Virus record (IMG/VR): IMGVR_UViG_3300032397_002854
Coordinates: 1-21,620 of that record
Length of the DNA: 21,620 nt
Direction: 5' to 3' (one strand)
DNA from: a virus
Shown one piece after another: positions 1-5,243 of the stretch; position 1 is the stretch's first letter, and the number at the start of each line of letters is the position of its first letter. The position numbers and the translations under genes were made by a program. The notes below the pieces were generated by a model that worked only from the letters and a program-made list of their open reading frames with translations, was not told the origin of the DNA and made no database searches.

Positions 1-22
1 TATAATTTTTAACGAATAGGGC

Positions 23-51
23 TTGACACACGCAGTAAAATATGATATAAT
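23..51 (+). promoter_or_regulatory. Strong sigma70-like promoter
   Basis: TTGACA at 23-28 and TATAAT at 46-51 with a 17-nt spacer and an extended -10 (TGA at 43-45). The -35 is preceded by GC, as in all strong promoters of this window. The predicted start near 58 falls on the GAGG ribosome site of the lipoprotein gene, giving a leader of about 9 nt. Confidence 0.9.
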
Positions 52-66
52 AATATTGAGGTAAAA

Positions 67-402
67 ATGAAAAAACTATTTGTTTTGTTATTCGTTGTTT
101 TTGTTGTTCTGGTGAGCTTCGGTTGTAGTCAAACGCCAACCCAAGCGCCAGCGACCACAAAAATAACGCAAGGTGATCGTATTGGGCATATATCAATAGA
201 TATAGTCCCGCCTGCCGGCGCCTACTTAGGCGCTACACATTATGTCATTCGGCAACGGGACGACCCTCGTCGGGATTATAACGAAAATATCGATAATGTA
301 TCTTATATTGAGGAATCGTTATATTATAAACAACTTACGATTCATTGGAAAAACGGAAAATCTTCTTCTTGGACTCAAAATTATTCTATATCGTTTAAAT
401 AA
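67..402 (+). CDS. Small secreted lipoprotein, unknown function
   Basis: The 111-aa product begins MKKLF, followed by a long hydrophobic stretch and a lipobox ending in Cys20 (V-S-F-G-C). This predicts export, signal peptidase II cleavage and lipid attachment at the inner or outer membrane. The mature part is short and mostly polar, with a Pro/Thr-rich linker (QTPTQAPATT) after the Cys and no domain I recognise. The start is supported by GAGG 6 nt upstream. It is a single-gene unit between a strong promoter and a strong terminator, so it is probably made early and in quantity. Phage lipoproteins sometimes act in superinfection exclusion; that role is only inference here. Confidence 0.85.
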   Translation: MKKLFVLLFVVFVVLVSFGCSQTPTQAPATTKITQGDRIGHISIDIVPPAGAYLGATHYVIRQRDDPRRDYNENIDNVSYIEESLYYKQLTIHWKNGKSSSWTQNYSISFK

Positions 403-409
403 TAACATC

Positions 410-442
410 AAAAAAGGTCAGTCCAAAAGGCTGACCTTTTTT
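410..442. terminator. Bidirectional intrinsic terminator
   Basis: A perfect 12-bp stem AAAAAAGGTCAG / CTGACCTTTTTT encloses a 9-nt loop, with a T-run on one side and an A-run on the other. It ends the lipoprotein transcript and could also stop antisense transcription. Confidence 0.93.
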
Positions 443-465
443 CTTGCCCAAAAATAAACGGTTTG

Positions 466-474
466 TGGTATAAT
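466..474 (+). promoter_or_regulatory. Extended -10 promoter of the first homing endonuclease
   Basis: TGGTATAAT. The best -35 is a weak TTGCCC at 444-449 with a 19-nt spacer. The predicted start (7 nt after the -10) is position 481, which is the first base of the GTG start codon, so the mRNA would be leaderless. Confidence 0.7.
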
Positions 475-480
475 AGTAGT

Positions 481-1377
481 GTGAGACAAACGCAAGAAGA
501 CTGGTTCAAATCTGAAAAGTTTAAAAGGTGTCAATTGGAAAATGCCAAAAAAGGCGGAGTTTCATCACACGAACGAGCACAGAAAAGAGAAGAAGAATAT
601 TTAAAAAATCCAAAACTGTGTCAAGAATGCGGTTCGTCTCTGCCGTATTACGATCACAACGATAAAAAGTTTTGTTCGTCTTCGTGTGCAGCAAAATATA
701 ATAATGAGCATCGAGATTTCAACCCAGCAGAAGATAAACGCACTAAAACAATAAACTGCGCAAAATGCGGGGTAGAGATTATTGTAAATATTCGATCCGG
801 ATTTGGAACCAAATGTAAAGAATGCCACAATTTACATTATAAAAAATATACAACAATAAAAAAAGTCCGAGAACGAAAAACAAGAGAACGGAATATAGAA
901 AACTACAAGGCCGTTTGTATTTATTGTGGAAAAGATTTTATTTCTTTACGAAGTAAAAATGTAAAAAGAGGATTAGTAAAATATTGCTCTCCCTCATGCG
1001 CATCAAAACACGGACATAAAAATGGTACTATACCATCCTGGACAACCCGGCCAATAAAAAGCTATCCAGAACGATTTTTTGAAAAAGTTTTAAATAATAA
1101 TAAAATACCATTTGAGATAAACAAACCTATTTGGTGCGAAGATCGAAACTATTTTCTCGACTTTTATATTGCTGACAAAAATATTGATTTGGAGATCGAC
1201 GGCAAGCAGCACGGATATCCCGAAAGGATCATCCACGATTTAAAACGTGATGCCTATTTAAAACAAAAAGGATATATTGTTTATCGCATAAAGTGGAAAA
1301 ACATAAATAAACAAGCAGGTAAAAATGAAATAAAAATGTCGATTCAAAACTTTTTGGATTTTTATAAGAAAGCTTGA
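481..1377 (+). CDS. Free-standing homing endonuclease, zinc fingers plus EDxHD/Vsr-like nuclease
   Basis: The 298-aa product is probably a mobile site-specific endonuclease. The N-terminal two-thirds carries three Cys-pair zinc-binding units (CQEC..CSSSC, CAKC..CKEC, CIYC..CSPSC), likely for DNA binding. The C-terminal ~100 residues match the Vsr-like/PD-(D/E)xK nuclease fold: LDFYIADKNIDLEIDGKQH, then a conserved D, R and L and the strand GYIVYRIKW. This is typical of EDxHD homing enzymes. I chose GTG 481 because a TTG at 463 would lie inside the promoter and because DWFKSEKFKR after GTG aligns with FFKTKEAKRR of the gene at 3349. The stop codon overlaps the -35 of the next promoter. Its zinc-finger half is homologous to that of the HNH enzyme at 3349. 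Confidence 0.8.
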   Translation: MRQTQEDWFKSEKFKRCQLENAKKGGVSSHERAQKREEEYLKNPKLCQECGSSLPYYDHNDKKFCSSSCAAKYNNEHRDFNPAEDKRTKTINCAKCGVEIIVNIRSGFGTKCKECHNLHYKKYTTIKKVRERKTRERNIENYKAVCIYCGKDFISLRSKNVKRGLVKYCSPSCASKHGHKNGTIPSWTTRPIKSYPERFFEKVLNNNKIPFEINKPIWCEDRNYFLDFYIADKNIDLEIDGKQHGYPERIIHDLKRDAYLKQKGYIVYRIKWKNINKQAGKNEIKMSIQNFLDFYKKA

Positions 1378-1403
1378 CAAAAGAAAACGAAGTGTGATAT
1401 AAT
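1374..1403 (+). promoter_or_regulatory. Strong promoter of the tRNA array
   Basis: TTGACA at 1374-1379 and TATAAT at 1398-1403 with an 18-nt spacer and an extended TGA. The -35 overlaps the upstream stop codon. Predicted start near 1410, 10 nt before tRNA-Pro. Confidence 0.88.
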
Positions 1404-1419
1404 AAGATTGTAGTTTTAT

Positions 1420-1495
1420 TGAGGTGTAGCTCAGTTAGTAGAGCGCTTGTTTTGGGCACAAGAGGCCGCGCGGGCGGGACGCGTCACCTCAACCA
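1420..1495 (+). tRNA. tRNA-Pro(UGG)
   Basis: Acceptor TGAGGTG/CACCTCA is perfect and CCA is encoded. The anticodon loop is TTTGGGC in stem CTTGT/ACAAG. The T-stem GCGCG/CGCGT closes an abnormal T-loop GGCGGGA with no T54 or T55. Confidence 0.82.
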
Positions 1496-1517
1496 GAAAA
1501 CAATCCCCGCAAGGGGC

Positions 1518-1546
1518 TTGACACACGCAGTAAAGTGTGGTATAAT
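1518..1546 (+). promoter_or_regulatory. Strong promoter before the structured-RNA block
   Basis: TTGACA at 1518-1523 and TATAAT at 1541-1546, 17-nt spacer, extended TGG. Predicted start near 1553; no gene follows, only structured RNAs and tRNAs. Confidence 0.9.
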
Positions 1547-1555
1547 GGATGAAAT

Positions 1556-1574
1556 GAATCATCGTTGATGGTTC
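1556..1574 (+). other. Leader hairpin at the start of the structured-RNA transcript
   Basis: GAATCATC pairs with GATGGTTC (one wobble) around a GTT triloop, a few nt after the predicted transcription start. From here to 1613 the sequence is AT-rich with no gene. Confidence 0.5.
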
Positions 1575-1613
1575 TTTGAATCTTTGAAATATTTTGATTT
1601 TTGTGGTTTAAAT

Positions 1614-1710
1614 GAATTGGAAAACCAGAAAAGGCTAAAGACCTTGAACTAGCTCTCCACATCGGAGAGATATAGCAAGGTCAGATCGCCTTCGCTCAGT
1701 TTTCCGATTC
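1614..1710 (+). ncRNA. Rod-shaped structured RNA, unknown family
   Basis: The unit folds on paper into one long rod. A 12-bp closing stem (1614-1625 with 1699-1710, one G-T) is followed by AAGGC/GCCTT (1631-1635, 1688-1692), GACCTTG/CAAGGTC (1640-1646, 1676-1682) and CTCTCC/GGAGAG (1653-1658, 1664-1669). The internal loops are nearly symmetric (6/6, 4/5, 6/6). There is no D-, anticodon- or T-arm, so it is not a tRNA. It is spaced from tRNA-Asp by a GCAATATT linker like those after the tRNAs. Confidence 0.65.
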
Positions 1711-1721
1711 TGCAATATTAT

Positions 1722-1794
1722 AGTGTCGTGGCAGACAAGCAGGTGCGTCGCGTTGTCAGCGCGGAATATGCGGGAGCGTTACCCGTCGGCACTG
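1722..1794 (+). tRNA. tRNA-Asp(GUC)
   Basis: Acceptor AGTGTCG/CGGCACT, anticodon stem TCGCG/CGCGG, loop TTGTCAG. The T-stem GCGGG/CCCGT closes the odd loop AGCGTTA (G55). CCA is not encoded; a GCAATTTT linker begins at the discriminator base. Confidence 0.8.
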
Positions 1795-1802
1795 CAATTT
1801 TA

Positions 1803-1922
1803 AAATGGAGCCCCCAAGCGGAACTGTCGGGGCTTAATAAGGGACATACGTAGGATTGAAGCGAATCGGCGCCAGTTCTCATGTGAATTGGAGATGCCAG
1901 GGCCGGTCAGTCCCCACCATTT
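1803..1922 (+). ncRNA. Multi-stem structured RNA, unknown family
   Basis: A ~120-nt unit closed by AAATGG/CCATTT (1803-1808, 1917-1922). Inside are hairpins AGCCCC/GGGGCT, GATT/AATC and CCAGTTC/GAATTGG, and a long-range GGGAC/GTCCC. It also has the string GACATACGTA found in the RNA at 6061-6329. It has no ORF and no tRNA arms. Confidence 0.6.
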
Positions 1923-1951
1923 ATTTTATTCAGTAATATTAAGGTTTAGAT

Positions 1952-2018
1952 GGTTGGATTATCAATCTCTGCCGCTGTCGCTTCGGCGCTGTTCGTCACC
2001 AGAATCGATAATCCAACC
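1952..2018 (+). ncRNA. Long hairpin RNA with 12-bp perfect stem
   Basis: GGTTGGATTATC (1952-1963) pairs perfectly with GATAATCCAACC (2007-2018). The enclosed 43 nt contain TCTG/CAGA and a GCCG/CGGC pairing. It is not a tRNA and has no T-run after it, so not a terminator. Confidence 0.6.
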
Positions 2019-2035
2019 TGGCATTATTAAAAAAT

Positions 2036-2162
2036 TGGCGTTTTGATACCGTTTCCGTCAGAAGAACAAAATGGTATTGGTTTGGGGACGGCAACCGTAG
2101 CCCCATTACAGAACCCAAACGACATAACGGTAAACGGTGACAGTCGGGAGAGACCGGCTTAT
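2036..2162 (+). ncRNA. Structured RNA, family 1, copy A
   Basis: The 88-nt core at 2073-2160 is 84/88 identical to 2301-2388. The main stem GTTTGGG/CCCAAAC has become GTTTAGG/CCTAAAC in the other copy, a compensatory pair change. Inner hairpin GGGG-A-CGG-CAA-CCG-TAG-CCCC; 3' hairpin AGTCGG/CCGGCT with loop GAGAGA. ACCGT in the inner loop region can also pair with ACGGT downstream, suggesting a pseudoknot or switch. The 5' part is variable, with a possible stem ATACC/GGTAT. Family unknown to me. Confidence 0.8.
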
Positions 2163-2171
2163 ATTCAGCAA

Positions 2172-2250
2172 TATTTTTGATTGGGGATAGTTCAACTGGC
2201 TAGAACGGGTGCGCTGCATCGACAGTTGGGGGTTCGAATCCCTCTCCCCT
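2172..2250 (+). ncRNA. tRNA-like RNA without a normal anticodon arm
   Basis: It has a normal D-arm (GTTC/GAAC) and a normal T-arm (loop TTCGAAT), but the acceptor pairs only over GGGGA/TCCCC. The segment between the arms folds best as GGTGC-GCT-GCATC, a triloop with no usable anticodon. It lies between the two family 1 RNAs. It could be a decayed tRNA or a non-decoding tRNA mimic. Confidence 0.55.
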
Positions 2251-2265
2251 TTCAGCAATTTTAAA

Positions 2266-2390
2266 ATGAAGGCGTTTGTCCGTTCGACGTCTAATAAAAC
2301 GGTCTTGGTTTAGGGACGGCAACCGTAGCCCCATTACAGAACCTAAACGACATAACGGTGAACGGTGACAGTCGGGAGAGACCGGCTTTT
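2266..2390 (+). ncRNA. Structured RNA, family 1, copy B
   Basis: Second copy of the 2036-2162 RNA. Its core 2301-2388 differs at four positions, two of which (2312 and 2344) form a compensated base pair. The 5' variable part has its own pairing CCGTT/AACGG. It is placed directly before tRNA-Met and after the tRNA-like RNA. Confidence 0.8.
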
Positions 2391-2392
2391 AT

Positions 2393-2467
2393 TGCGGGTG
2401 GGTGGTAAGGTATCACGTCAGCCTCATAAGCTGAACAAACAGGATTCGATTTCCTGACCCGCTACCA
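2393..2467 (+). tRNA. tRNA-Met(CAU)
   Basis: Anticodon loop CTCATAA in stem TCAGC/GCTGA, T-arm CAGGA-TTCGATT-TCCTG, CCA encoded. Positions 1 and 72 are T-T, mismatched as in initiators, but the three G-C pairs of initiator anticodon stems are missing. It could also be an Ile tRNA with a modified C34. Confidence 0.85.
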
Positions 2468-2468
2468 C

Positions 2469-2540
2469 GGCTCTGTCGTCTAGCGGCTAGGACACATGGT
2501 TTTCAACCATGCAGCCGGGGTTCGATTCCCCGCAGAGCTA
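2469..2540 (+). tRNA. tRNA-Glu(UUC)
   Basis: Acceptor GGCTCTG/CAGAGCT, anticodon loop TTTTCAA in CATGG/CCATG, T-arm CGGGG-TTCGATT-CCCCG. CCA is not encoded (CGCA follows). Confidence 0.92.
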
Positions 2541-2556
2541 CGCATTGTTTCCGTCT

Positions 2557-2590
2557 TGTGGAGAGGGCAATCTGTCCGGCCCTCTCCACA
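2557..2590 (+). ncRNA. Short hairpin RNA, 11-bp perfect stem
   Basis: TGTGGAGAGGG pairs with CCCTCTCCACA around the loop CAATCTGTCCGG. No U-run follows directly, so it is unlikely to be a simple terminator. It may be a spacer or processing structure between tRNA-Glu and tRNA-Ile. Confidence 0.55.
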
Positions 2591-2607
2591 GGGTTGTGGG
2601 TTTTTAT

Positions 2608-2681
2608 TCCCCTATCGCATAACGGAAATGCAAACGACTGATAATCGTTAGATCGGGGTTCAATTCCCTGTGGGGGAACCA
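2608..2681 (+). tRNA. tRNA-Ile(GAU)
   Basis: Acceptor TCCCCTA/TGGGGGA, anticodon loop CTGATAA in AACGA/TCGTT, T-loop TTCAATT, CCA encoded. Confidence 0.92.
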
Positions 2682-2684
2682 GAT

Positions 2685-2772
2685 GCCGTTGTTGAGCAGT
2701 GTAGTGAGCTTAGCGCGCTGTAAACGCGTCCACCGCAAGGTGTTGGGGGTGCAATTCCCTTCGGCGGCACCA
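2685..2772 (+). tRNA. tRNA-Tyr(GUA)
   Basis: Acceptor GCCGTTG/CGGCGGC (two wobbles), anticodon loop CTGTAAA, long variable arm CACC-GCAA-GGTG as expected for Tyr, CCA encoded. The T-loop is TGCAATT (G55). Confidence 0.88.
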
Positions 2773-2792
2773 GCAATTTTAATTAATCTGCG

Positions 2793-2830
2793 CCCCTCCC
2801 GATCACCGTTTATATCCGGCTCGGGCGGGG
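2793..2830 (+). ncRNA. Short GC-rich hairpin RNA
   Basis: CCCCTCCCGA pairs with TCGGGCGGGG except for one central mismatch. The 18-nt loop contains TCCGGC, a string also at the end of the 2557-2590 hairpin loop and stem. It stands out from the AT-rich surroundings; function unknown. Confidence 0.5.
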
Positions 2831-2849
2831 TTATATTTCAAGCAATAAT

Positions 2850-2978
2850 AATCAGAGTAGCGGTTCGATGGTGGAACGCCCCCGGTGAAGGGGGAGATGG
2901 GAGTTCGATTCTCCACGTCAACAAATTTATTATTAGAAGGTGCACTTTCGAAATAGTGGGTTTGTTGATACTCTGATT
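2850..2978 (+). ncRNA. tRNA-like RNA with a hairpin inserted before the 3' acceptor strand
   Basis: A 10-bp outer stem AATCAGAGTA/TACTCTGATT contains a 7-bp acceptor. Inside are a D-arm (GTTC/GAAC), an anticodon-like arm CCCCC-GGTGAA-GGGGG and a canonical T-loop TTCGATT. Between T-arm and acceptor strand sits an extra hairpin with an 8-bp perfect stem TCAACAAA/TTTGTTGA (2928-2935, 2961-2968). A GUG (His) reading is possible but lacks T33. It may be an intron-bearing or repurposed tRNA. Confidence 0.6.
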
Positions 2979-2990
2979 TGCAATAATTTT

Positions 2991-3064
2991 CCCCGGATAG
3001 TTCAGCAGAGTAGAACGCAGTCCTTATAAGACTGATGGCGGATGTTCAAACCATCCTCCGGGGA
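2991..3064 (+). tRNA. tRNA-Ile(UAU)
   Basis: Acceptor CCCCGGA/TCCGGGG, anticodon loop CTTATAA in CAGTC/GACTG, T-arm GGATG-TTCAAAC-CATCC. Reads AUA. CCA is not encoded; a run of six T at 3066-3071 follows and may end the transcript. Confidence 0.92.
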
Positions 3065-3082
3065 CTTTTTTACTTCAATCTG

Positions 3083-3091
3083 TGATATAAT
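3083..3091 (+). promoter_or_regulatory. Extended -10 promoter before tRNA-Ala
   Basis: TGATATAAT after a T-run, with no good -35. Predicted start near 3098, 13 nt before tRNA-Ala. Confidence 0.65.
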
Positions 3092-3110
3092 ATAAGTAAT
3101 GAACTATTAT

Positions 3111-3188
3111 GGGCGTGTAGCTCAGTTGGGAGAGCGCCTGGCCTGCAACCAGGAGGTTTCGCCCGTTCGATCCGGGTCACGTCCACCA
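3111..3188 (+). tRNA. tRNA-Ala(UGC)
   Basis: Acceptor GGGCGTG/CACGTCC, anticodon loop CCTGCAA in CCTGG/CCAGG, T-arm GCCCG-TTCGATC-CGGGT, CCA encoded. Position 33 is C instead of U; the variable loop is 7 nt. Confidence 0.92.
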
Positions 3189-3199
3189 TTTCTTTTTGC

Positions 3200-3292
3200 G
3201 CCCCCTTCCCATAGTTGGCCGATTGGAATAGCCTTGTAAGCTATGATAGAGAGAAATCTCAAACAACGAAGGTTCGAATCCTCCAGGGGGCT
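3200..3292 (+). tRNA. tRNA-Thr(UGU) with long variable arm
   Basis: Acceptor GCCCCCT/AGGGGGC, anticodon loop CTTGTAA in ATAGC/GCTAT, T-loop TTCGAAT. The variable region is about 23 nt and forms GAGA-GAAA-TCTC, a class II arm normally seen only in Leu, Ser and Tyr tRNAs. CCA is not encoded. Confidence 0.8.
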
Positions 3293-3333
3293 TTTTCAAA
3301 AAGTTCAACTTTTGATTACGGCTTTTTGAAAAA
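3292..3333 (+). promoter_or_regulatory. Hairpin upstream of homing endonuclease
   Basis: A perfect 12-bp stem TTTTTCAAAAAG/CTTTTTGAAAAA separates tRNA-Thr from the late-type motif of the HNH gene. Its first base is the tRNA discriminator. It could end the tRNA transcript weakly or shape the leader. Confidence 0.55.
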
Positions 3334-3343
3334 ACAATAAATA
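3331..3343 (+). promoter_or_regulatory. Late-promoter candidate AAAACnnTAAATA
   Basis: AAAACAATAAATA, 5 nt before the ATG of the HNH gene. One of five exact matches in the window. Confidence 0.5.
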
Positions 3344-3348
3344 GAAGT

Positions 3349-4119
3349 ATGAATAACACATTTTTTAAAACAAAAGAAGCAAAACGGCGGCATCTAATCG
3401 GTAGCATGAAAGGTAATGAAACACGAAAAAAAAGATTTAGAGACAAATACAAAGACAATTTAAATTTTTGTCTTTTATGTAAATCGCCTATTCCTTATGA
3501 AAAAAGAATGAATAGATTTTGTTCATCATCTTGTGCGGCAACATATAATAACAAAAGAAAACAAGCAAAAGCGAAAAAATGTATTATCTGTGGAAAAGAA
3601 TATTTTAATAAAAGTGCTAACTCAAAATATTGTGGTTTAACTTGTTTCAATATACCAAGAAAAGTAGAACGAATAATGACAAAATGTGATTATTGTCATA
3701 ATGAATACGAAATTAAAAAAACAAAATATCAAAAAACGGATCATCATTTTTGTTCAAAAGGGTGTGTAAATTTATTTTTTAAAGAAAATCCAAAATTAAG
3801 AGGAACTTGGGCAGGATATAACGGAAAATCTACTCTATCTGTTTATAGAAAAAAAGCATTTGAAATATTAGAAGCTAAATGTAGAATATGTGGTTATACC
3901 GAATATGTAAGTCTTTTACAAGTTCATCATAAAGATGGAAATAGAAAAAACAACAAAATAGAAAATTTAGAAATTTTATGTCCAACCCATCACGGAGAAA
4001 TTCATTTATTAACTTTAAATAATCACGCTGACCTAGTTCAATCAGCAGAACATGGGTTTCGTAATCCCAAGATGGCGGAGCAAAGCCGTCGGTCAGCTCC
4101 ATACGCCGATATAATTTAA
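3349..4119 (+). CDS. Free-standing HNH homing endonuclease with zinc fingers
   Basis: The 256-aa product has three N-terminal Cys-pair units (CLLC..CSSSC, CIIC..CGLTC, CDYC..CSKGC) and a C-terminal HNH nuclease with CRIC, LQVHHKDGNRKNN, ENLEILCPTHHGEIH. The zinc-finger half resembles that of the gene at 481 (shared RFCSSSCAA-YNN), but the nuclease is different. The last ~33 codons run through the whole of tRNA-Thr(CGU) in the same strand, so the original stop seems lost and the tail is probably not functional. AGAAG lies just before the ATG. It probably copied itself into the tRNA array. Confidence 0.85.
   Translation: MNNTFFKTKEAKRRHLIGSMKGNETRKKRFRDKYKDNLNFCLLCKSPIPYEKRMNRFCSSSCAATYNNKRKQAKAKKCIICGKEYFNKSANSKYCGLTCFNIPRKVERIMTKCDYCHNEYEIKKTKYQKTDHHFCSKGCVNLFFKENPKLRGTWAGYNGKSTLSVYRKKAFEILEAKCRICGYTEYVSLLQVHHKDGNRKNNKIENLEILCPTHHGEIHLLTLNNHADLVQSAEHGFRNPKMAEQSRRSAPYADII
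4027..4101 (+). tRNA. tRNA-Thr(CGU)
   Basis: Perfect acceptor GCTGACC/GGTCAGC, CCA encoded, anticodon loop TTCGTAA in TGGGT/TCCCA (31-39 is T-T). The T-stem GGCGG/CCGTC closes the odd loop AGCAAAG. It lies entirely inside the 3' end of the HNH reading frame. Confidence 0.82.
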
Positions 4120-4175
4120 TAGCAAAATACTAACTCGGTACGTTAGTTATGTTGGTGCAATTCCATCTGTCGGCT
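4105..4175 (+). tRNA. tRNA-Thr(GGU)
   Basis: Acceptor GCCGATA/TGTCGGC, anticodon loop TCGGTAC in CTAAC/GTTAG (C33), T-loop TGCAATT (G55), discriminator T, no CCA. Confidence 0.78.
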
Positions 4176-4180
4176 TTGAT

Positions 4181-4251
4181 GCGGGCGTGGTGTAATAGTA
4201 GCATAAGACTTTGCCGAAGTCTTGGTGAAGGTGCGAATCCTTCCGTCCGCT
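4181..4251 (+). tRNA. tRNA-Gly(GCC)
   Basis: Acceptor GCGGGCG/CGTCCGC, anticodon loop TTGCCGA in AGACT/AGTCT, T-arm GAAGG-TGCGAAT-CCTTC (G55). CCA is not encoded. Confidence 0.88.
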
Positions 4252-4275
4252 CTTTAATTTGAATGAGGTGATACA

Positions 4276-4884
4276 ATGAGATTTTTTATTTCGAATGTCT
4301 GTGAAGCGTTCAAGTCGAACGCGGTCGGCAGTAAAGTCAACCCCCAATTTCATCAGCAATTTTTTGCTGAAGTGGAACAGGCGATCAATTTGCACGATTT
4401 CTCGACGGATAAAGTCAGGGGACAAATGGTTCTGACCCTTCCTGAACACGTTAACGCCTGGGTTTCGCCCGGATCGTGGGAACGTCCCGAATCGACTTCC
4501 AACATCGAATTCGTTCATCGCGATTATGTGATGCGCGTGTTTCGTAATGAAGTCGGCCTGTATCTGCGCCGTAAGCCTGAAATGGTTTCGAATGGCGTAG
4601 CAGTCGTAGTCTATTCCGCAGAGGCTTACAGGAATGATCCCGATTTCGACGAATTGGAAAATGCGCTGATGAATGACGAATACGCAGGCGACGAAGCCGA
4701 CGTATTCGTGATCGTCGCAGTTCTCGGCTATTCAGGCCCCGCTTCGACGGTTTCGTATTCTCGTTTTGTCAAGAATCTCGCCGGTGCGAATAACGAATAT
4801 ATCAAAATGACGAAGGACGAAGTTGTCGCAAAGGCGAAGGAAGTTATCGATTATCGCAGTAAGTATATGGGAGTTGCTGATTGA
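4276..4884 (+). CDS. Conserved-looking cytoplasmic protein, unknown function
   Basis: The 202-aa product is soluble and acidic, with mixed alpha/beta character and no signal or membrane segment. I do not recognise a family. An AGGTGA ribosome site lies 5 nt before the ATG. It shares the transcript between tRNA-Gly and tRNA-Cys. Its TGA stop overlaps the first two bases of tRNA-Cys, so 5' processing of that tRNA would remove the stop from the mRNA. Codon use is less AT-biased than the neighbouring homing genes, suggesting it is a resident phage gene. Confidence 0.8.
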   Translation: MRFFISNVCEAFKSNAVGSKVNPQFHQQFFAEVEQAINLHDFSTDKVRGQMVLTLPEHVNAWVSPGSWERPESTSNIEFVHRDYVMRVFRNEVGLYLRRKPEMVSNGVAVVVYSAEAYRNDPDFDELENALMNDEYAGDEADVFVIVAVLGYSGPASTVSYSRFVKNLAGANNEYIKMTKDEVVAKAKEVIDYRSKYMGVAD

Positions 4885-4953
4885 CGGTGTGCCCGAAAAG
4901 TCAGGGAGCGGTCTGCAAAACCGCGCATGGGATTGCAAAATTCCTCGCCGTCT
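4883..4953 (+). tRNA. tRNA-Cys(GCA)
   Basis: Acceptor GACGGTG/CGCCGTC, D-stem CCC/GGG, anticodon loop CTGCAAA in GCGGT/ACCGC, T-loop TGCAAAA (G55). No CCA. Confidence 0.85.
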
Positions 4954-4963
4954 TGAATAATAA

Positions 4964-5037
4964 GCGGGCTTGGTGTAATAGTAGCATAAGAGTCCTCCAA
5001 ACTTTTGGTGCCGGAGCATAGCCGGCAGTCCGCTCCA
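4964..5037 (+). tRNA. tRNA-Gly(UCC)
   Basis: Acceptor GCGGGCT/AGTCCGC, anticodon loop CCTCCAA in AGAGT/ACTTT (C33), T-stem GCCGG/CCGGC with loop AGCATAG. CCA encoded. The 5' half is nearly identical to tRNA-Gly(GCC) at 4181, so the two are duplicates. Confidence 0.85.
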
Positions 5038-5052
5038 TTTCATAACAAAGTG

Positions 5053-5061
5053 TGATATAAT
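5053..5061 (+). promoter_or_regulatory. Extended -10 promoter for small membrane genes
   Basis: TGATATAAT without a clear -35. Predicted start near 5068; GAGG follows and ATG is at 5079. Confidence 0.7.
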
Positions 5062-5078
5062 AGTAGTGTGAGGTAAGA

Positions 5079-5243
5079 ATGAAAAACTTTTTTGATGGAT
5101 TAAGAATTTATGTCGTGTTGTATTTGATTACGATAGTCCTTTGTTTATCCGCGTATTATTTTAATACTATGTGGATGCTTACTTATTTTCTTCAGGCGAT
5201 GTTTATGTTTTACTACGCTGAAAAGAATGAAATCCTTTTTTAA
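5079..5243 (+). CDS. Small membrane protein, 54 aa
   Basis: MKNFFDGLRI is followed by a hydrophobic segment (about residues 11-30) and a second aromatic-rich stretch (31-46), ending AEKNEILF. Probably one or two membrane spans. The ribosome site GAGG lies 8 nt before ATG. It overlaps the next small membrane gene by 17 nt in another frame, so the two are likely co-translated. Paired small membrane proteins in phages are often holin/antiholin or exclusion factors; nothing here proves that. Confidence 0.65.
   Translation: MKNFFDGLRIYVVLYLITIVLCLSAYYFNTMWMLTYFLQAMFMFYYAEKNEILF

Noticed and set aside
463-480. TTG start at 463 for the first homing endonuclease
   Set aside because: It would put the -10 box inside the coding region; GTG 481 fits the promoter and the paralogue.
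1614-1710. tRNA-Ser/Leu with long arm
   Set aside because: The 7-bp end stem fits, but there is no D-arm, anticodon loop or T-arm; it folds as a single rod.
1550-2390. Group I or group II intron, tmRNA or RNase P RNA
   Set aside because: I could not find the conserved cores of these RNAs; the block splits into separate closed stems of tRNA size.
2683-2976. 97-aa plus-strand frame
   Set aside because: It runs through tRNA-Tyr, a GC-rich hairpin and the tRNA-like RNA; the RNA structures explain the sequence better.
3066-3071. Full intrinsic terminator after tRNA-Ile(UAU)
   Set aside because: There is a T-run, but the only stem before it is the tRNA acceptor itself, so I noted it without calling a terminator.
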